64,000 nt of DNA, from assembly GCF_900100945.1 (NCBI RefSeq), contig NZ_FNCG01000011.1, positions 1-64,000 of the forward strand. Reading direction: 5' to 3'. The DNA comes from Mucilaginibacter gossypii. Its GTDB lineage: Bacteria > Bacteroidota > Bacteroidia > Sphingobacteriales > Sphingobacteriaceae. The notes beneath the pieces are model-generated. The model was not told where the DNA came from and searched no databases. It was given only the letters and a program-made list of their open reading frames with translations. Within the stretch, counting starts at the first letter, position 1; every line of letters starts with the position of its first letter. Positions 25,094 to 34,624 of the stretch are shown in pieces. The translations under genes and the position numbers were made by a program.

Positions 25094-26767
25094 CTACGGC
25101 AGCAGTTTCCATGTTTTAAGTTCTTCTTTGATCACTACCATTATTTTGTTGGTTACCATACGGTTCAGGATCACTTTAGCGCCTATCCATAATAAGCTTT
25201 TGGTGAGCCAGCCAAGGTCTGCCACATTAAGCATAATGGTTTGGATACGATCTTTCAAGCCGCTGCTAAACCTGTCGATATCTTTTTCTTTAAGCGTGGG
25301 CCAGTTGGTACCCGAACTGAATTTAATATCGGGGAATTTGATATCTTGTTCAAATACCGGGATGATTTGGTAGCTATCGTTTTGTGTCGATTTAAATCTG
25401 GCCAGATCTGCATTAGCATAGCCATCTTTAAAAATGGGGTTAGTGGTAAGTGCTTTGGCTGGTATGGTAAAGTAATCACGCAAAAAGATCTTACAATTGT
25501 GCCGGCCTAAAAAGAAATCATGTACCCTGAATTCTTTATTTAAAAATCCGCTAAAACCGCTCAACGCACCACAGGCAATGGCTTGTTCGCCGGTTAGGTC
25601 TGTCGATTTGCCATCGGGCGTATCTACACGGCGCGATGGCGTGATCAGGTACTGACCTGCGCAATCATCATCCATTGCGTCTTTAATATTAACCGCTTTT
25701 GAGCGCATTTGCGATAGCATGGATGATAGCGTTAAACCTATCACATTTAATATAGCCCGTGATTGCGAAATTGGTTTTGGCGGTTGGGTAGGAAAAGGTT
25801 CAATCATCAGTACGGTTGAAACAAATTTGTTAAAGTTGTTATAATCAACGCTCGGTTGGGCTGTAAGGTCGTCTAAAACACTGCGTACTTTATCAAACGG
25901 CTCGTTGTTGATCATACCACCGTCGACGTTCAGGGTTTGATAACCGCCTGCATCAATTGGAGCATTGGTTAAGTAATTGCTTAACCATGGGTTATTGTTA
26001 ACATACTGGGCGTCGCGTTTAACTATCCTTGATTGCAACCCAACCGGAAAGGCGCCGGTAGCCATTGCAGCGTCGGCGGCTATATCCGTGTTAATATTAT
26101 TTTTCAGGTCAAGCGGCATCCATCCGTTATTATGCCCGGCAATGGCGTTTTCGGTAAGCTCAAAGCATGCGTAATCATTATGGATGCGCATATTATATTT
26201 GGTACGCTGTGAAGATGACGAATTGAACGGAACATTGTAGGCGTAGCCCTGCAGGTTTGTAAGCGTGGTAAAGATCTTTAAACCGGGTTTAATATAAGTG
26301 GGCAGCGGTTGCCATTGTTTTGGATCGGCGGTAACTACCCGTTTGGCAACATCATTAATAAAATCAGAATTCAGTGCCGATATTACACCCGAGCTTTTAA
26401 TGTCGCTGGTATCCAGCATTTTTGTGAACATATCAGCCTGAATAAGGTCGACCCAGGAGTGGTAGAGCTTGTTTTCGGGATGCTCGGCTAAAAGATCTCC
26501 TGATGGCTTGTCGATATGGGTTATCGGGTTGTTAAGGGAGGATGCGGCCATTATACTGGTCATACCGCCTGCCGACGCACCGCCCATTACCGGGATCTGC
26601 ACTTTGTGCGATGGTACGCCTGGCTCACTGCGGTGCTTGTCCCATTCGGCTAATGCCTGGAGCAGGTAATCAATAACGCCTGCTGTGTAAGCCCCGGCAG
26701 ACACGGCTCCGGCCATACAAAGTCCTACATAAAATACTTGCTGATCTGAAGTTTTATCTGCTTCCAT
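25094..26767 (-). CDS. Patatin-like phospholipase domain protein
   Basis: This 557-residue protein has an N-terminal patatin fold. The CMAGAVSAGAYTAGV segment (about 17-31) gives the oxyanion-hole region, GGASAGGMTS (about 62-71) holds the nucleophile Ser in GxSxG, and NVDGGMINNEP (about 293) holds the catalytic Asp in DGG. This Ser-Asp dyad hydrolyses acyl esters of lipids. No signal peptide is evident, so it is probably cytoplasmic or membrane-associated. The long C-terminal half is not recognised. Bacterial patatins range from lipid turnover enzymes to effectors; context gives no further clue. Confidence 0.85.
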   Translation of the reverse strand: MEADKTSDQQVFYVGLCMAGAVSAGAYTAGVIDYLLQALAEWDKHRSEPGVPSHKVQIPVMGGASAGGMTSIMAASSLNNPITHIDKPSGDLLAEHPENKLYHSWVDLIQADMFTKMLDTSDIKSSGVISALNSDFINDVAKRVVTADPKQWQPLPTYIKPGLKIFTTLTNLQGYAYNVPFNSSSSQRTKYNMRIHNDYACFELTENAIAGHNNGWMPLDLKNNINTDIAADAAMATGAFPVGLQSRIVKRDAQYVNNNPWLSNYLTNAPIDAGGYQTLNVDGGMINNEPFDKVRSVLDDLTAQPSVDYNNFNKFVSTVLMIEPFPTQPPKPISQSRAILNVIGLTLSSMLSQMRSKAVNIKDAMDDDCAGQYLITPSRRVDTPDGKSTDLTGEQAIACGALSGFSGFLNKEFRVHDFFLGRHNCKIFLRDYFTIPAKALTTNPIFKDGYANADLARFKSTQNDSYQIIPVFEQDIKFPDIKFSSGTNWPTLKEKDIDRFSSGLKDRIQTIMLNVADLGWLTKSLLWIGAKVILNRMVTNKIMVVIKEELKTWKLLP

Positions 26768-26860
26768 GAGATAGATATTAGGTTGGGTTGCTAAATTTAA
26801 AAAAATGACTGCACAAAATGATACGTGAAACTACGTGAGTTGATAGCGGGTTTTACCCGA

Positions 26861-27034
26861 TCACATGGCTTTATCGGCTTTTTGCGGTTTGGGATGTTCC
26901 CTTGGTTTAAGTTCCCGGTCAATAATTTGTTGTTCAAAGCTTTTCTCGTCTTTGCGGTCGGTTTTTACTATCCATACTATTAATGTTATTAACAAGGTTA
27001 TTACAATGCCTACTGTAAAATAATTGATTTGCAT
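26861..27034 (-). CDS. 57-residue single-pass membrane protein
   Basis: The minus strand from the ATG at 27034 encodes MQINYFTVGIVITLLITLIVW, then a charged Lys/Glu/Asp/Pro-rich tail (KTDRKDEKSFEQQ), ending at TGA (26861-26863). One N-terminal transmembrane helix and a basic/acidic cytoplasmic tail are clear. Similar short proteins of a membrane helix plus a charged tail are common in Sphingobacteriaceae. Function is unknown. The coding bias and clean hydrophobic block support it despite its length. Confidence 0.7.
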   Translation of the reverse strand: MQINYFTVGIVITLLITLIVWIVKTDRKDEKSFEQQIIDRELKPREHPKPQKADKAM

Positions 27035-27159
27035 GTTTATATATTTGGTTAGCTAAATTTACCCCGGCTGTATTAACTGACAATTAAATTTAAGCATGAA
27101 ATAAAATCAGCCACAAACCCTGATTCATGATTGGATAGGATCTAATAAAAAAATACACT

Positions 27160-27331
27160 ATGCAGGCCCATGTAGCCGCATTACTCTTGCAGTTAAAGAT
27201 CTTTGAGGCTGGCAGAAGTACAAATCCTGAAGCATCCGGCTGAACCTTTCTGGGGCGGTTATGCCGGTTTTATTGCCCATCCTGAAGGCAATTCCTGGGA
27301 AATCTGTTATAATTCGTATGTTGAAAAATGA
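27160..27331 (+). pseudogene. Remnant of a VOC/glyoxalase-family gene
   Basis: One frame ending at TGA 27329-27331 reads EVQILKHPAEPFWGGYAGFI, then HPEGNSWEICYN, the C-terminal signature of VOC-fold proteins. Upstream, a different frame reads QLKIFEAG, so the expected KEAGAEVQIL is split by a frameshift near 27212. The N-terminal half of the domain is missing. It is therefore a decayed gene. An intact but unrelated-looking VOC gene lies at 34749. Confidence 0.7.
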
Positions 27332-27345
27332 TGAATGCTTTAAAC

Positions 27346-28212
27346 CTATAGTTGGACATGAATATGGTCGTCATGCCTTACCGCACGGCATCCGTGAAAT
27401 CGTAGCTTGGGTGTTTGGATGCCCAGACGATTTTTTAAATGAGGTTCGATAAATATTTTATTGATGACATATTGCGATGCAAAGAGGGTTACAAGTGCCT
27501 TTGTTCGTAAACTATCAAAAGTAAAATTAACTTTATTGCTCTGGGGAACCATTTTAGTCAAAAAGCTGTACTGCCAATAACCCTTTATCAGGCAGGCCTG
27601 TGTTGTGTTGATTTCACCGGCGCGCGGCTCTTCACTAATTCCGTATCCGATTGGCGAAGGTGTTTTATCGGTTTCTAAGCCTGTTTTGTTATCAATATAA
27701 AAAAATGCAAGATCGAGTTTTTTACCATCGTTATGACTCAGGTGGGGCATAAGCGGAAACCCATTAATGAACGGAAAGCTCGCGTCAAGATAATTCAGGG
27801 CACTTCCCGGATATTTATGGTTCATTTCGGCAGCTACGGCAAATGCAGCCTGCTTAAGTTGTGGGCGAACATAATTACGATTGAACAGGCAGGTTAGCCG
27901 GTTTAGCGGCTTTAAATGATTGATTTGGGAGAAGGGGAGCGGCACCCTGCCCGAAAGTCTGGCAAGCGGAGGTACAATTAAAAAAGTGGTAAGGCAATAT
28001 AACACCATAAAAACTACAGCCTTGGTGATTTGGCGGTAATATTTATTATTTAAGGTTTTGTTGATTAGTTTGTGCAGGCTAATTGAAATGAGATAAACCA
28101 GCCCACCAATTTGTGTAAAAACAGTGAGCAGGCAAAACAATAAAACGATGATTATGGGTTTTACTATTTTCAATCGGGATTTAAATTTCAATTTAGCGGT
28201 ATCGTAAACCAA
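27346..28212 (-). CDS. Membrane-anchored LAS-type metallopeptidase candidate (peptidoglycan hydrolase-like)
   Basis: About 288 residues, with two N-terminal hydrophobic segments (about 17-45 and 64-82). The extracytoplasmic part carries SHNDGKKLD (Ser159, His160, Asp167), with His and Asp seven residues apart as in LAS zinc peptidases, and a C-terminal RHDDHIHVQL matching their H..H.H signature. LAS enzymes include VanX, D-Ala-D-Ala carboxypeptidases and MepA, which cleave peptidoglycan peptides. The specific family is not clear. No ATG suits the start; a TTG at 28212 overlaps the upstream kinase gene by 25 bases, and a TTG slightly downstream is also possible. Confidence 0.6.
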   Translation of the reverse strand: MVYDTAKLKFKSRLKIVKPIIIVLLFCLLTVFTQIGGLVYLISISLHKLINKTLNNKYYRQITKAVVFMVLYCLTTFLIVPPLARLSGRVPLPFSQINHLKPLNRLTCLFNRNYVRPQLKQAAFAVAAEMNHKYPGSALNYLDASFPFINGFPLMPHLSHNDGKKLDLAFFYIDNKTGLETDKTPSPIGYGISEEPRAGEINTTQACLIKGYWQYSFLTKMVPQSNKVNFTFDSLRTKALVTLFASQYVINKIFIEPHLKNRLGIQTPKLRFHGCRAVRHDDHIHVQL

Positions 28213-30005
28213 AAAGTACTGCCTTTGTCCACTTCGCTTTCAACCCCCATTTCGCCGCCGTGAAGCTCAATGATCTCGGCGCTGATATATAAGCCAAGTC
28301 CAAGCCCTGAATATTGAATACCCGAAGTATCAACCCGGTAGTAGCGTTCAAATAAATGCGGGATGTTTTCCGGCGGGATTCCCCTGCCGAAATCCTGTAC
28401 CGATATTTTGGCCATGTTGTCCTGTTTACTGATATTGATGACAATCCGGTTGCTGTCGGGCGCATATTTAACCGCATTGTTTACAAAATTAACAACAACC
28501 TGGTCTATCCGTTGCCTGTCTGCGTATAGTTCCAGATCGGTGTCGCCTGTAAGCTCAAGTTCATGCGTACCTGCAAGCCTCACGTGGTCGCAGCATTCAT
28601 TGATCATTTGGGCTGCCAAAAAATGTGTTTTATGAAGTGCAAGCTGCCCGGCGGTAATTTTTGAAACGTTAAGTAAGCTATCAACCAGCTGCTGCATTTT
28701 ATTCAGGCTGCTGTTGCCGCGGTTAATAAACTGAGGGATCTTATCAGATGAGGGATCAACCTTGATCAATCTGTCGAGCAATTGCATGGACGCCTTGATC
28801 GATGTCATCGGTGTTTTTAGCTCATGACTGGCAACGCTTATAAAATCATCTTTTTGTTGTTGCAGGTGTTTAAATTCGGTTATATCAAGCAAGGTGCCCA
28901 GAATACGCAACGGTTTGTTTATTGAACCATAATAAACTTTGCCTTGCGCCCTGATCCAGCGTAAAGAGCCATTTGGCCAGATAATTCTTGCCTCATAAAA
29001 AAGTTTTCCGGTAGTAAGCGCGGTTTTATGAGCATTATTACGTAGTTCAAGGTCATCGGGATGCAGTGCTTTCAAAAATAAATCGCGGGGGGCATCTCGG
29101 CCAACTCCAAAAATAATGTTAAACCTTTCGGATGTAAGTATCTCTTCGGTAACCAGGTCAAGATCAAAGGTGCCTATTTCAGCAGCTTCAACGGCCAGCC
29201 TGGCCCTTTCTTCAGCTTCCTCAATTTTGCGGCGTGCAAAAACTTTTTCAGTTACATCAATGGCAATTACCATAATGGCGCTTATCTCGCCGTCAAAACC
29301 TTTAACAGGTTCATAAACAAAATCAATAAATACCATTTCGGGTACGCCATTGCGTACAAGCAGCAGTTTATGCTCCTTGGCGGTAATCGGTTGCCCTGTT
29401 TCAATAACATTATCCATTACGGGGGCATACAATTCGGCCGTTTCAGGGATGGCTTCCCAAACGCCCCGGTTTTCCATTTCTACACGTTTACGGCCTACCA
29501 GCTCAAGATACGAGTCATTCACTACTTCAATTACCAGATTATCGCTGTTTATAATGCAAATGCCCACGGGTGCTTGCCTCACCATGTTATACAAGGTATG
29601 CCTGCTCTCTTCCATAGCCTGTCTGGCATGTTCAATTTCGGTAACATCTGTCGAGAAACAAATAACGCCAACTATTTTACCGCGCGAGTTACGTACAGCC
29701 TGATAGGTAAACTTGTAATAATTAATTTGCCGTTTGCCGTTAATTATAAATTCGGCAGGTGCATTGTTGCCGTGATAAGTTTCGCCGGTACGGTATACTT
29801 CGCTTATGAGGCTGCTGAACGGCTGGCCCTGAAGGTCGGGTAGCGCCTCGTCAAAAGGTTTTCCAATTATCGACTTATCTTTCCCCCATGCCTTTAAGGT
29901 AGCATCATTGGCTATGGCAATGAGCTTATCCGGGCCCATACACATATACACCGGAAAAGGCGAGGCCTCAATAATGCTTCGGAAAAAGTTTTCTGTAGGT
30001 TCCAA
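28188..30005 (-). CDS. Soluble PAS-domain sensor histidine kinase
   Basis: This 605-residue kinase has no transmembrane segment. Three PAS domains (about 7-125, 135-255 and 265-375) are followed by HisKA with the phosphorylated His in SVASHELKTPMTSIKA (about 385) and a HATPase_c domain (about 480-605) with NFVNNAVKYAP, VQDFGRGIPPE and SGLGLGLYISAEIIELHGG boxes. It senses an intracellular signal and passes phosphate to an unlinked regulator; none is adjacent. The start is a TTG at 30005, since no in-frame ATG precedes PAS1. Its end overlaps the LAS-peptidase gene, suggesting co-transcription. Confidence 0.88.
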   Translation of the reverse strand: MEPTENFFRSIIEASPFPVYMCMGPDKLIAIANDATLKAWGKDKSIIGKPFDEALPDLQGQPFSSLISEVYRTGETYHGNNAPAEFIINGKRQINYYKFTYQAVRNSRGKIVGVICFSTDVTEIEHARQAMEESRHTLYNMVRQAPVGICIINSDNLVIEVVNDSYLELVGRKRVEMENRGVWEAIPETAELYAPVMDNVIETGQPITAKEHKLLLVRNGVPEMVFIDFVYEPVKGFDGEISAIMVIAIDVTEKVFARRKIEEAEERARLAVEAAEIGTFDLDLVTEEILTSERFNIIFGVGRDAPRDLFLKALHPDDLELRNNAHKTALTTGKLFYEARIIWPNGSLRWIRAQGKVYYGSINKPLRILGTLLDITEFKHLQQQKDDFISVASHELKTPMTSIKASMQLLDRLIKVDPSSDKIPQFINRGNSSLNKMQQLVDSLLNVSKITAGQLALHKTHFLAAQMINECCDHVRLAGTHELELTGDTDLELYADRQRIDQVVVNFVNNAVKYAPDSNRIVINISKQDNMAKISVQDFGRGIPPENIPHLFERYYRVDTSGIQYSGLGLGLYISAEIIELHGGEMGVESEVDKGSTFWFTIPLN

Positions 30006-30291
30006 GTTATGGCGTGGTTTTATTCGGTAAAAGATGCTCCCAAAAATAAAAATATTTTCGTACAGATTTAAATATGCAGGGCAGGTTCTGTTATGGTTTA
30101 TTGATAATTAAAGAATTATCCGCACAGATTTTCAGATTAATTGCAGATCTGCTCAAAAAGTGCAAAAAATGATCTTTATAGGCGAAAGACACCAGCTTGC
30201 TGTATGGCCGGGTACGGTTGCATTGCTTAGGTGTGATAGGCATATTTTTTTGATCAAAGCCTACCCACATTTGATCAAAAAAATATCACAA

Positions 30292-30759
30292 ATGAAAAAT
30301 AAATTTTTATTGGCATGTATAGTAGGGTTATTATCTGCCAGCACCATGTATGGCCGTACGGCCGCCGAAACAGGATACGCCGGCGTGATCCGCGATTTCA
30401 TTGACAGCCACATGACCTCCAACTTTAAAAAATTAAAATCAATAATGAGTGACAATTCTGTATTGAAGTTACCCCGCGGCGAAAAGGTACTTGTACAGGA
30501 AAAAGACGACCTGGTAAGCATGATGAAAAAGGATGCCGGTACCCAGCAAAATTGCCAGTCGGGTTACGAAGTGCTTGCCAAAAGCGATGCCATGGTAATT
30601 GCACGGGTTGATTTTAATTATGAAAACTGCACACAGCATGATTACCTGATCATCGAGAAAAATGAGCGGCAGGACTGGAAAATTACCCAGGTTTGCAAAA
30701 TGTTTGAGGACATAAAAACACCTTTAAATAGCGACAATTCTGTGGTAGCCAAAAACTAA
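30292..30759 (+). CDS. Secreted NTF2-like (lumazine-binding-type) protein
   Basis: About 155 residues from the ATG at 30292. A signal peptide (MKNKFLLACIVGLLSASTMYG) is followed by an alpha+beta NTF2-like cone: GYAGVIRDFIDSHMTSNFKKLKSIMSDNSVLKLPRGEKV, then VIARVDFNYENCTQHDYLIIEK and DWKITQVCKMF. Three Cys residues are present in the mature part. Family members bind small ligands or act as accessory proteins, and the role here is unknown. It has its own terminator (30788) and is followed by the sensor kinase. Confidence 0.75.
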   Translation: MKNKFLLACIVGLLSASTMYGRTAAETGYAGVIRDFIDSHMTSNFKKLKSIMSDNSVLKLPRGEKVLVQEKDDLVSMMKKDAGTQQNCQSGYEVLAKSDAMVIARVDFNYENCTQHDYLIIEKNERQDWKITQVCKMFEDIKTPLNSDNSVVAKN

Positions 30760-30787
30760 ATTTTACTTCCTTAACCGACAATAATTA

Positions 30788-30814
30788 ATCACCCTATTGG
30801 GGTGATTTTTTTTA
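30788..30814 (+). terminator. Terminator after the NTF2-like gene
   Basis: ATCACCC (30788-30794) pairs with GGGTGAT (30800-30806) around TATTG. A run of eight or more T residues follows. Confidence 0.85.
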
Positions 30815-30881
30815 TTTTAATTAGCTTTAATTTAACTTTTTAATTGCACCCCCATACAGGTAATTTAATTTACGTTTTTAA

Positions 30882-33842
30882 TTGAATAAGCTATCGCGTT
30901 TCCCCGTTTTTCTGGTTTTGTGTTTCCTGGCAGGTATGCTATTGTTTACAGGCCGGGCCCATGCACAGAAATACATTTTTGCGCACTATGATATTGAGGA
31001 TGGGCTCATCCAGTCGCAAATAAACAAGCTATCCATGGATACCGATCATCGTTTGTGGATAGGTACATTTGGTGGCGCCTGCCGTTTTGATGGAAAGGAT
31101 TTTACTGCTTATACCCGCTTAACAGGTTTACCTGATAATTACGTTGCAACCGTTTTTTCGGATAAGGGGGGCTGTACCTGGTTTGGTACCATGAACGGGC
31201 TTGCAAGGCTTTATAATGGGCGGATTATAAAGTATAAACCGGATATACCGGTTAAACGCTCTTTTGTAGGTAACATAACCCAGGATGGAGAGGGGACTAT
31301 CTGGGTTACAGCTGCAGGGATGTTGTTCAGGGTGAAGAATGATAAGATGCAGCATGTCCCTATTAATGATGATCCTGATATTTTTATCACCAGTTTGGCT
31401 GTTAATAGCACAGGTTCGTTATATGTGTCTGTTTACAAAAAGGGTATATATCGCCTTAAAGGGCAAAAATGGGAACATGTAATTGATATTGATTCCCAAT
31501 TTAGTGAGCAAATTATCAAAAGGATTTTTTTCGACCGTTTTGATAAAAACAAAACTTATCTTCTAACCCGCTCGGGTTTGTTATGCGCCAGGAATGGTAT
31601 GGCTAAACCACTGGATGAAAAAAATATTACCGGAAAAATAAAAGGTCAGTTATTGTGCATTGAACAGGACGCTGATGCCAATATTTGGCTAGGTACCGAT
31701 AATGGAGCCTATTGTATTATGAGTGATGGTGTGATCCACTATAACTCATCAAACGGACTTACCGATAACTCTGTCCCTGATATTTATTTTGATGCAGATA
31801 AAAACTTGTGGCTGGGCAGCCTTGGCAATGGCCTTTACCGCTGCGAAGGCGACAGATATACCGTTTTTGATCGTACACAGGGTATCCCCGAATCAAAAAT
31901 AGTAATGTCGGTGACTGAAGACTGGAACAAAAATGTTTTAATGGGGATAGATGGAGCCGGTCTTTTGCGATATGACGGGAAAAAAACCAGCGAGGTACCT
32001 GTACCAATTGGTTCGCCATATTTAAAGGGGGTGCAGAGTTTATATACGGATAAAAACGGCACTGTTTGGATTGGTACCGGGCAAACCGGTTTATGGCAGT
32101 ATGATAAAAAGGGTTTCAGACAGGTAAAAAATAGTTCATCTTTTGCCTGCAATTTTATTACTGCCGATGATAACGGTACTATATGGCTGGGCACGTCAAT
32201 GGGCTGCTTCTATTACCAAAACGGCGGGCTGAAACAATTGGAGGGTATTCCCCCTTATTCGTCTGCAATGCTTAGCCTGGGGCGCGATTCTATTTTGATA
32301 GGCACCCAAAACGGTGTTATGCTTGCTGTAAATAAAAAGATAGTTTCGGGGTTTAAACTTAAATCTTTCCCGGCAACGGCTGTTTACAGCATGATCCGAT
32401 ATCGCGACCTGCTGCTGGTTGGTACAGATGATAGCGGGTTATACACCTGGGATATGACAACCGGGGCGGTAAATATCTATAATGTTGATGACGGACTCAA
32501 AGCGAATAGCATTTACAGTCTTGTTGCTGATGAACGCGGCCGCCTTTGGATGGGTACCGGTAAGGGAATTAACCGGATGCAATATGACCCTGCAAAGAAA
32601 ACTTTTTGGGTAATTGATAACATAGGCTCAAAGGAGCCAGTGGTAGAGGCCAACCAAAACGCTATTATGCACCGTGGGCACGAGGTTTGGATAAGTACCA
32701 CCAAGGCTGTTATGGTGTATAATACCATGACAAAAATGGTTCCCGCGCCGCCACCGCATGTGTTCATCAAATCGGTACAGTTGATGAAGGAGGATGGCGA
32801 AAAACGCTCTTCAATTGACCTTAATGACTGGGCCGAGCTTAAACATAATCAAAATCATTTATCGATATCTTTTCTTGGTGTTTACCTCAAAAATCCTGAC
32901 GCGGTATCTTACCAGTATAAGCTGGTTGGGCTGGATAGTGCTTTTAGTTCGCCCATGCGCAATAATGTGGTCAATTATCCTTCGCTGCCGCCGGGTACAT
33001 ATACTTTCAAGGTAAAAGCCATAAGCCCCGACGGGCAGGTATCGCCCAAGATGGCCAGTTTCAGTTTTGTGATCATTCCGCCTTTTTATCAAACTTTTAC
33101 CTTCAGGTTATTAGCCATTATATTTTTAGTTCTGCTGGGTTTCGGGGTACAAAATTTAGTTCATCAACGTAAAATAAAACGTCAAAAGGCAATTGAAGCC
33201 ATGAAGCGTGAAGAGAAATTAAAGATCCGCCAGCAAACAGCCGAAGATTTTCATGACGATCTGGGTAACAAATTAACCCGGATCACCGTCTTATCAGAAA
33301 TACTGAATGCCAAAATAGATAAAGAGCAAGCGGATCAGCGCGGAATTGTGGATCAAATAAAGCAAAACGCGGCATCACTATACAACGGTACAAAGGATAT
33401 CCTGTGGGCGCTCGACCCTAAAAGTGATAACTTATATGAAACCCTGAACCATATCCGCGAAATAGGGATAGAGGTTTTTCATGATGTATCGGTTGATTTT
33501 GAGTTTGCTGCCGTTGATGAAGATATACAGCTGGTAAAACTGCCTATGGAATACAGCCGTAACATCACCATGATATTTAAGGAACTGTTAAATAACATCC
33601 TTAAACATGCCGATGCCGGACAGGTAGTTTTTGAGCTTGATCAGAGCGATAAAAACGCGATAGCACTCCGGGTTACCGATGATGGTAAGGGGTTTGATAG
33701 CAGCGCCGCCCATCGCGGCCGGGGGATCAATAACATTAATGCCCGCGCAAAACGGATCAATGCATCATTGCTCATTAATTCGGAAACAGGTAAAGGCACA
33801 TCAGTAACATTAAAGTTTAGTAAAAATCAGTTAAGCAATTAA
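30882..33842 (+). CDS. Reg_prop/Y_Y_Y sensor histidine kinase (HisKA_3 type)
   Basis: This 986-residue membrane sensor starts at a TTG, since the signal segment MNKLSRFPVFLVLCFLAGMLLF is only complete from there. The periplasmic part is a two-bladed propeller built from Reg_prop repeats (DTDHRLWIGTFGGACRFDG, ADANIWLGTDNGAY and similar; about 35-620), then a Y_Y_Y domain (about 660-735), a transmembrane helix (about 745-765), HisKA_3 with His in EDFHDDLGNKLTRI (about 790) and HATPase_c (about 880-985). Such kinases usually sense oligosaccharides. The cognate regulator gene starts three bases later. Confidence 0.9.
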   Translation: MNKLSRFPVFLVLCFLAGMLLFTGRAHAQKYIFAHYDIEDGLIQSQINKLSMDTDHRLWIGTFGGACRFDGKDFTAYTRLTGLPDNYVATVFSDKGGCTWFGTMNGLARLYNGRIIKYKPDIPVKRSFVGNITQDGEGTIWVTAAGMLFRVKNDKMQHVPINDDPDIFITSLAVNSTGSLYVSVYKKGIYRLKGQKWEHVIDIDSQFSEQIIKRIFFDRFDKNKTYLLTRSGLLCARNGMAKPLDEKNITGKIKGQLLCIEQDADANIWLGTDNGAYCIMSDGVIHYNSSNGLTDNSVPDIYFDADKNLWLGSLGNGLYRCEGDRYTVFDRTQGIPESKIVMSVTEDWNKNVLMGIDGAGLLRYDGKKTSEVPVPIGSPYLKGVQSLYTDKNGTVWIGTGQTGLWQYDKKGFRQVKNSSSFACNFITADDNGTIWLGTSMGCFYYQNGGLKQLEGIPPYSSAMLSLGRDSILIGTQNGVMLAVNKKIVSGFKLKSFPATAVYSMIRYRDLLLVGTDDSGLYTWDMTTGAVNIYNVDDGLKANSIYSLVADERGRLWMGTGKGINRMQYDPAKKTFWVIDNIGSKEPVVEANQNAIMHRGHEVWISTTKAVMVYNTMTKMVPAPPPHVFIKSVQLMKEDGEKRSSIDLNDWAELKHNQNHLSISFLGVYLKNPDAVSYQYKLVGLDSAFSSPMRNNVVNYPSLPPGTYTFKVKAISPDGQVSPKMASFSFVIIPPFYQTFTFRLLAIIFLVLLGFGVQNLVHQRKIKRQKAIEAMKREEKLKIRQQTAEDFHDDLGNKLTRITVLSEILNAKIDKEQADQRGIVDQIKQNAASLYNGTKDILWALDPKSDNLYETLNHIREIGIEVFHDVSVDFEFAAVDEDIQLVKLPMEYSRNITMIFKELLNNILKHADAGQVVFELDQSDKNAIALRVTDDGKGFDSSAAHRGRGINNINARAKRINASLLINSETGKGTSVTLKFSKNQLSN

Positions 33843-33844
33843 GC

Positions 33845-34471
33845 ATGGCCCGTAACATTAAGGTAAGTATTATTGAGGATGATGAAACCCTGCGCGATGG
33901 CTATGCCTTTTTAATTGGTGCTACCGAGGGCTATGATGTGATAAGTACCTATTGTTCATATGACGAGGCTGCTAAAAAAATAGCTGCGGATAAACCCGAT
34001 GTAATCCTGCTGGATATAGAGCTGCCCGGAGTTAACGGCATTGATGCTATACCCAAATTAAAAAAGCTGTTGCCCAATTGTTATATCTTGATCCTTACTG
34101 TTTATGAATCTGAAAAGCAGATTTTTAACGCGCTGGCCAACGGGGCATCGGGCTATCTTACAAAAAACACCCCATCAACCAAGATCATCGAATCGATAAA
34201 AGAAGTACGTGAAGGCGGCGGCCCTATGAGTATCAACATTGCACGCCTGGTGATCCGCTCATTTCAAAAAAACCAGGAATCGCCCTTATCCAAGCGGGAA
34301 ACCCAGATCCTGGAGTTGATAGGCGAAGGCAAAAGCCGTGGTCAGATTGCCAATGAATTGTTCATTGACCTTGAAACAGTACGCAGCCATATCAAAAATA
34401 TCTACCTTAAGCTTGATGTAAACTCCCGTGCTGATGCCATTAAACTGGCCAGGCAAAATAAGTTGATATAG
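33845..34471 (+). CDS. LuxR/NarL-family response regulator
   Basis: This 208-residue regulator has a receiver domain (about 5-125) with the acidic pair Glu-Asp-Asp near 11-13, phospho-acceptor Asp in VILLDIELPG (about 57), Thr in ILTVYE and Lys in YLTKNTP. A C-terminal GerE helix-turn-helix follows (about 145-205; LSKRETQILELIGEGKSRGQIANELFIDLETVRSHIKNIYLKL). It is the partner of the kinase immediately upstream, with which it is co-transcribed. Target genes are unknown; no sugar-utilisation genes adjoin it. Confidence 0.92.
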   Translation: MARNIKVSIIEDDETLRDGYAFLIGATEGYDVISTYCSYDEAAKKIAADKPDVILLDIELPGVNGIDAIPKLKKLLPNCYILILTVYESEKQIFNALANGASGYLTKNTPSTKIIESIKEVREGGGPMSINIARLVIRSFQKNQESPLSKRETQILELIGEGKSRGQIANELFIDLETVRSHIKNIYLKLDVNSRADAIKLARQNKLI

Positions 34472-34577
34472 TTAACGATGCTCCAGTGTTTGGGCACGGT
34501 CGCCTCGTTAGATAATCATATCCCCGATTCTGTCCCCACAGATTGCCTATTGTGAACTGATTTCACTAATTCACAAA

Positions 34578-34624
34578 TCCCCCAAATAGGGGGATACTAT
34601 CCCCCCGCGGGTAAAGTACCTTTG
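34578..34624 (+). promoter_or_regulatory. C/G hairpin and -7 box upstream of the VOC-AraC pair
   Basis: TCCCCC (34578-34583) pairs with GGGGGA (34589-34594), and a second C run follows. TACCTTTG (34617-34624) is an exact TAnnTTTG box. No clear -33 TTG is present, so activation by a regulator is plausible. The leader to the ATG at 34749 is about 115-120 bases. Confidence 0.5.

Noticed and set aside
25041..25373. 110-residue plus-strand frame
   Set aside because: It is antisense to the conserved patatin-like coding sequence and begins in the palindromic terminator.
27261..27452. 63-residue plus-strand frame
   Set aside because: It is an out-of-frame reading of the VOC remnant followed by antisense of the LAS-peptidase C-terminus.
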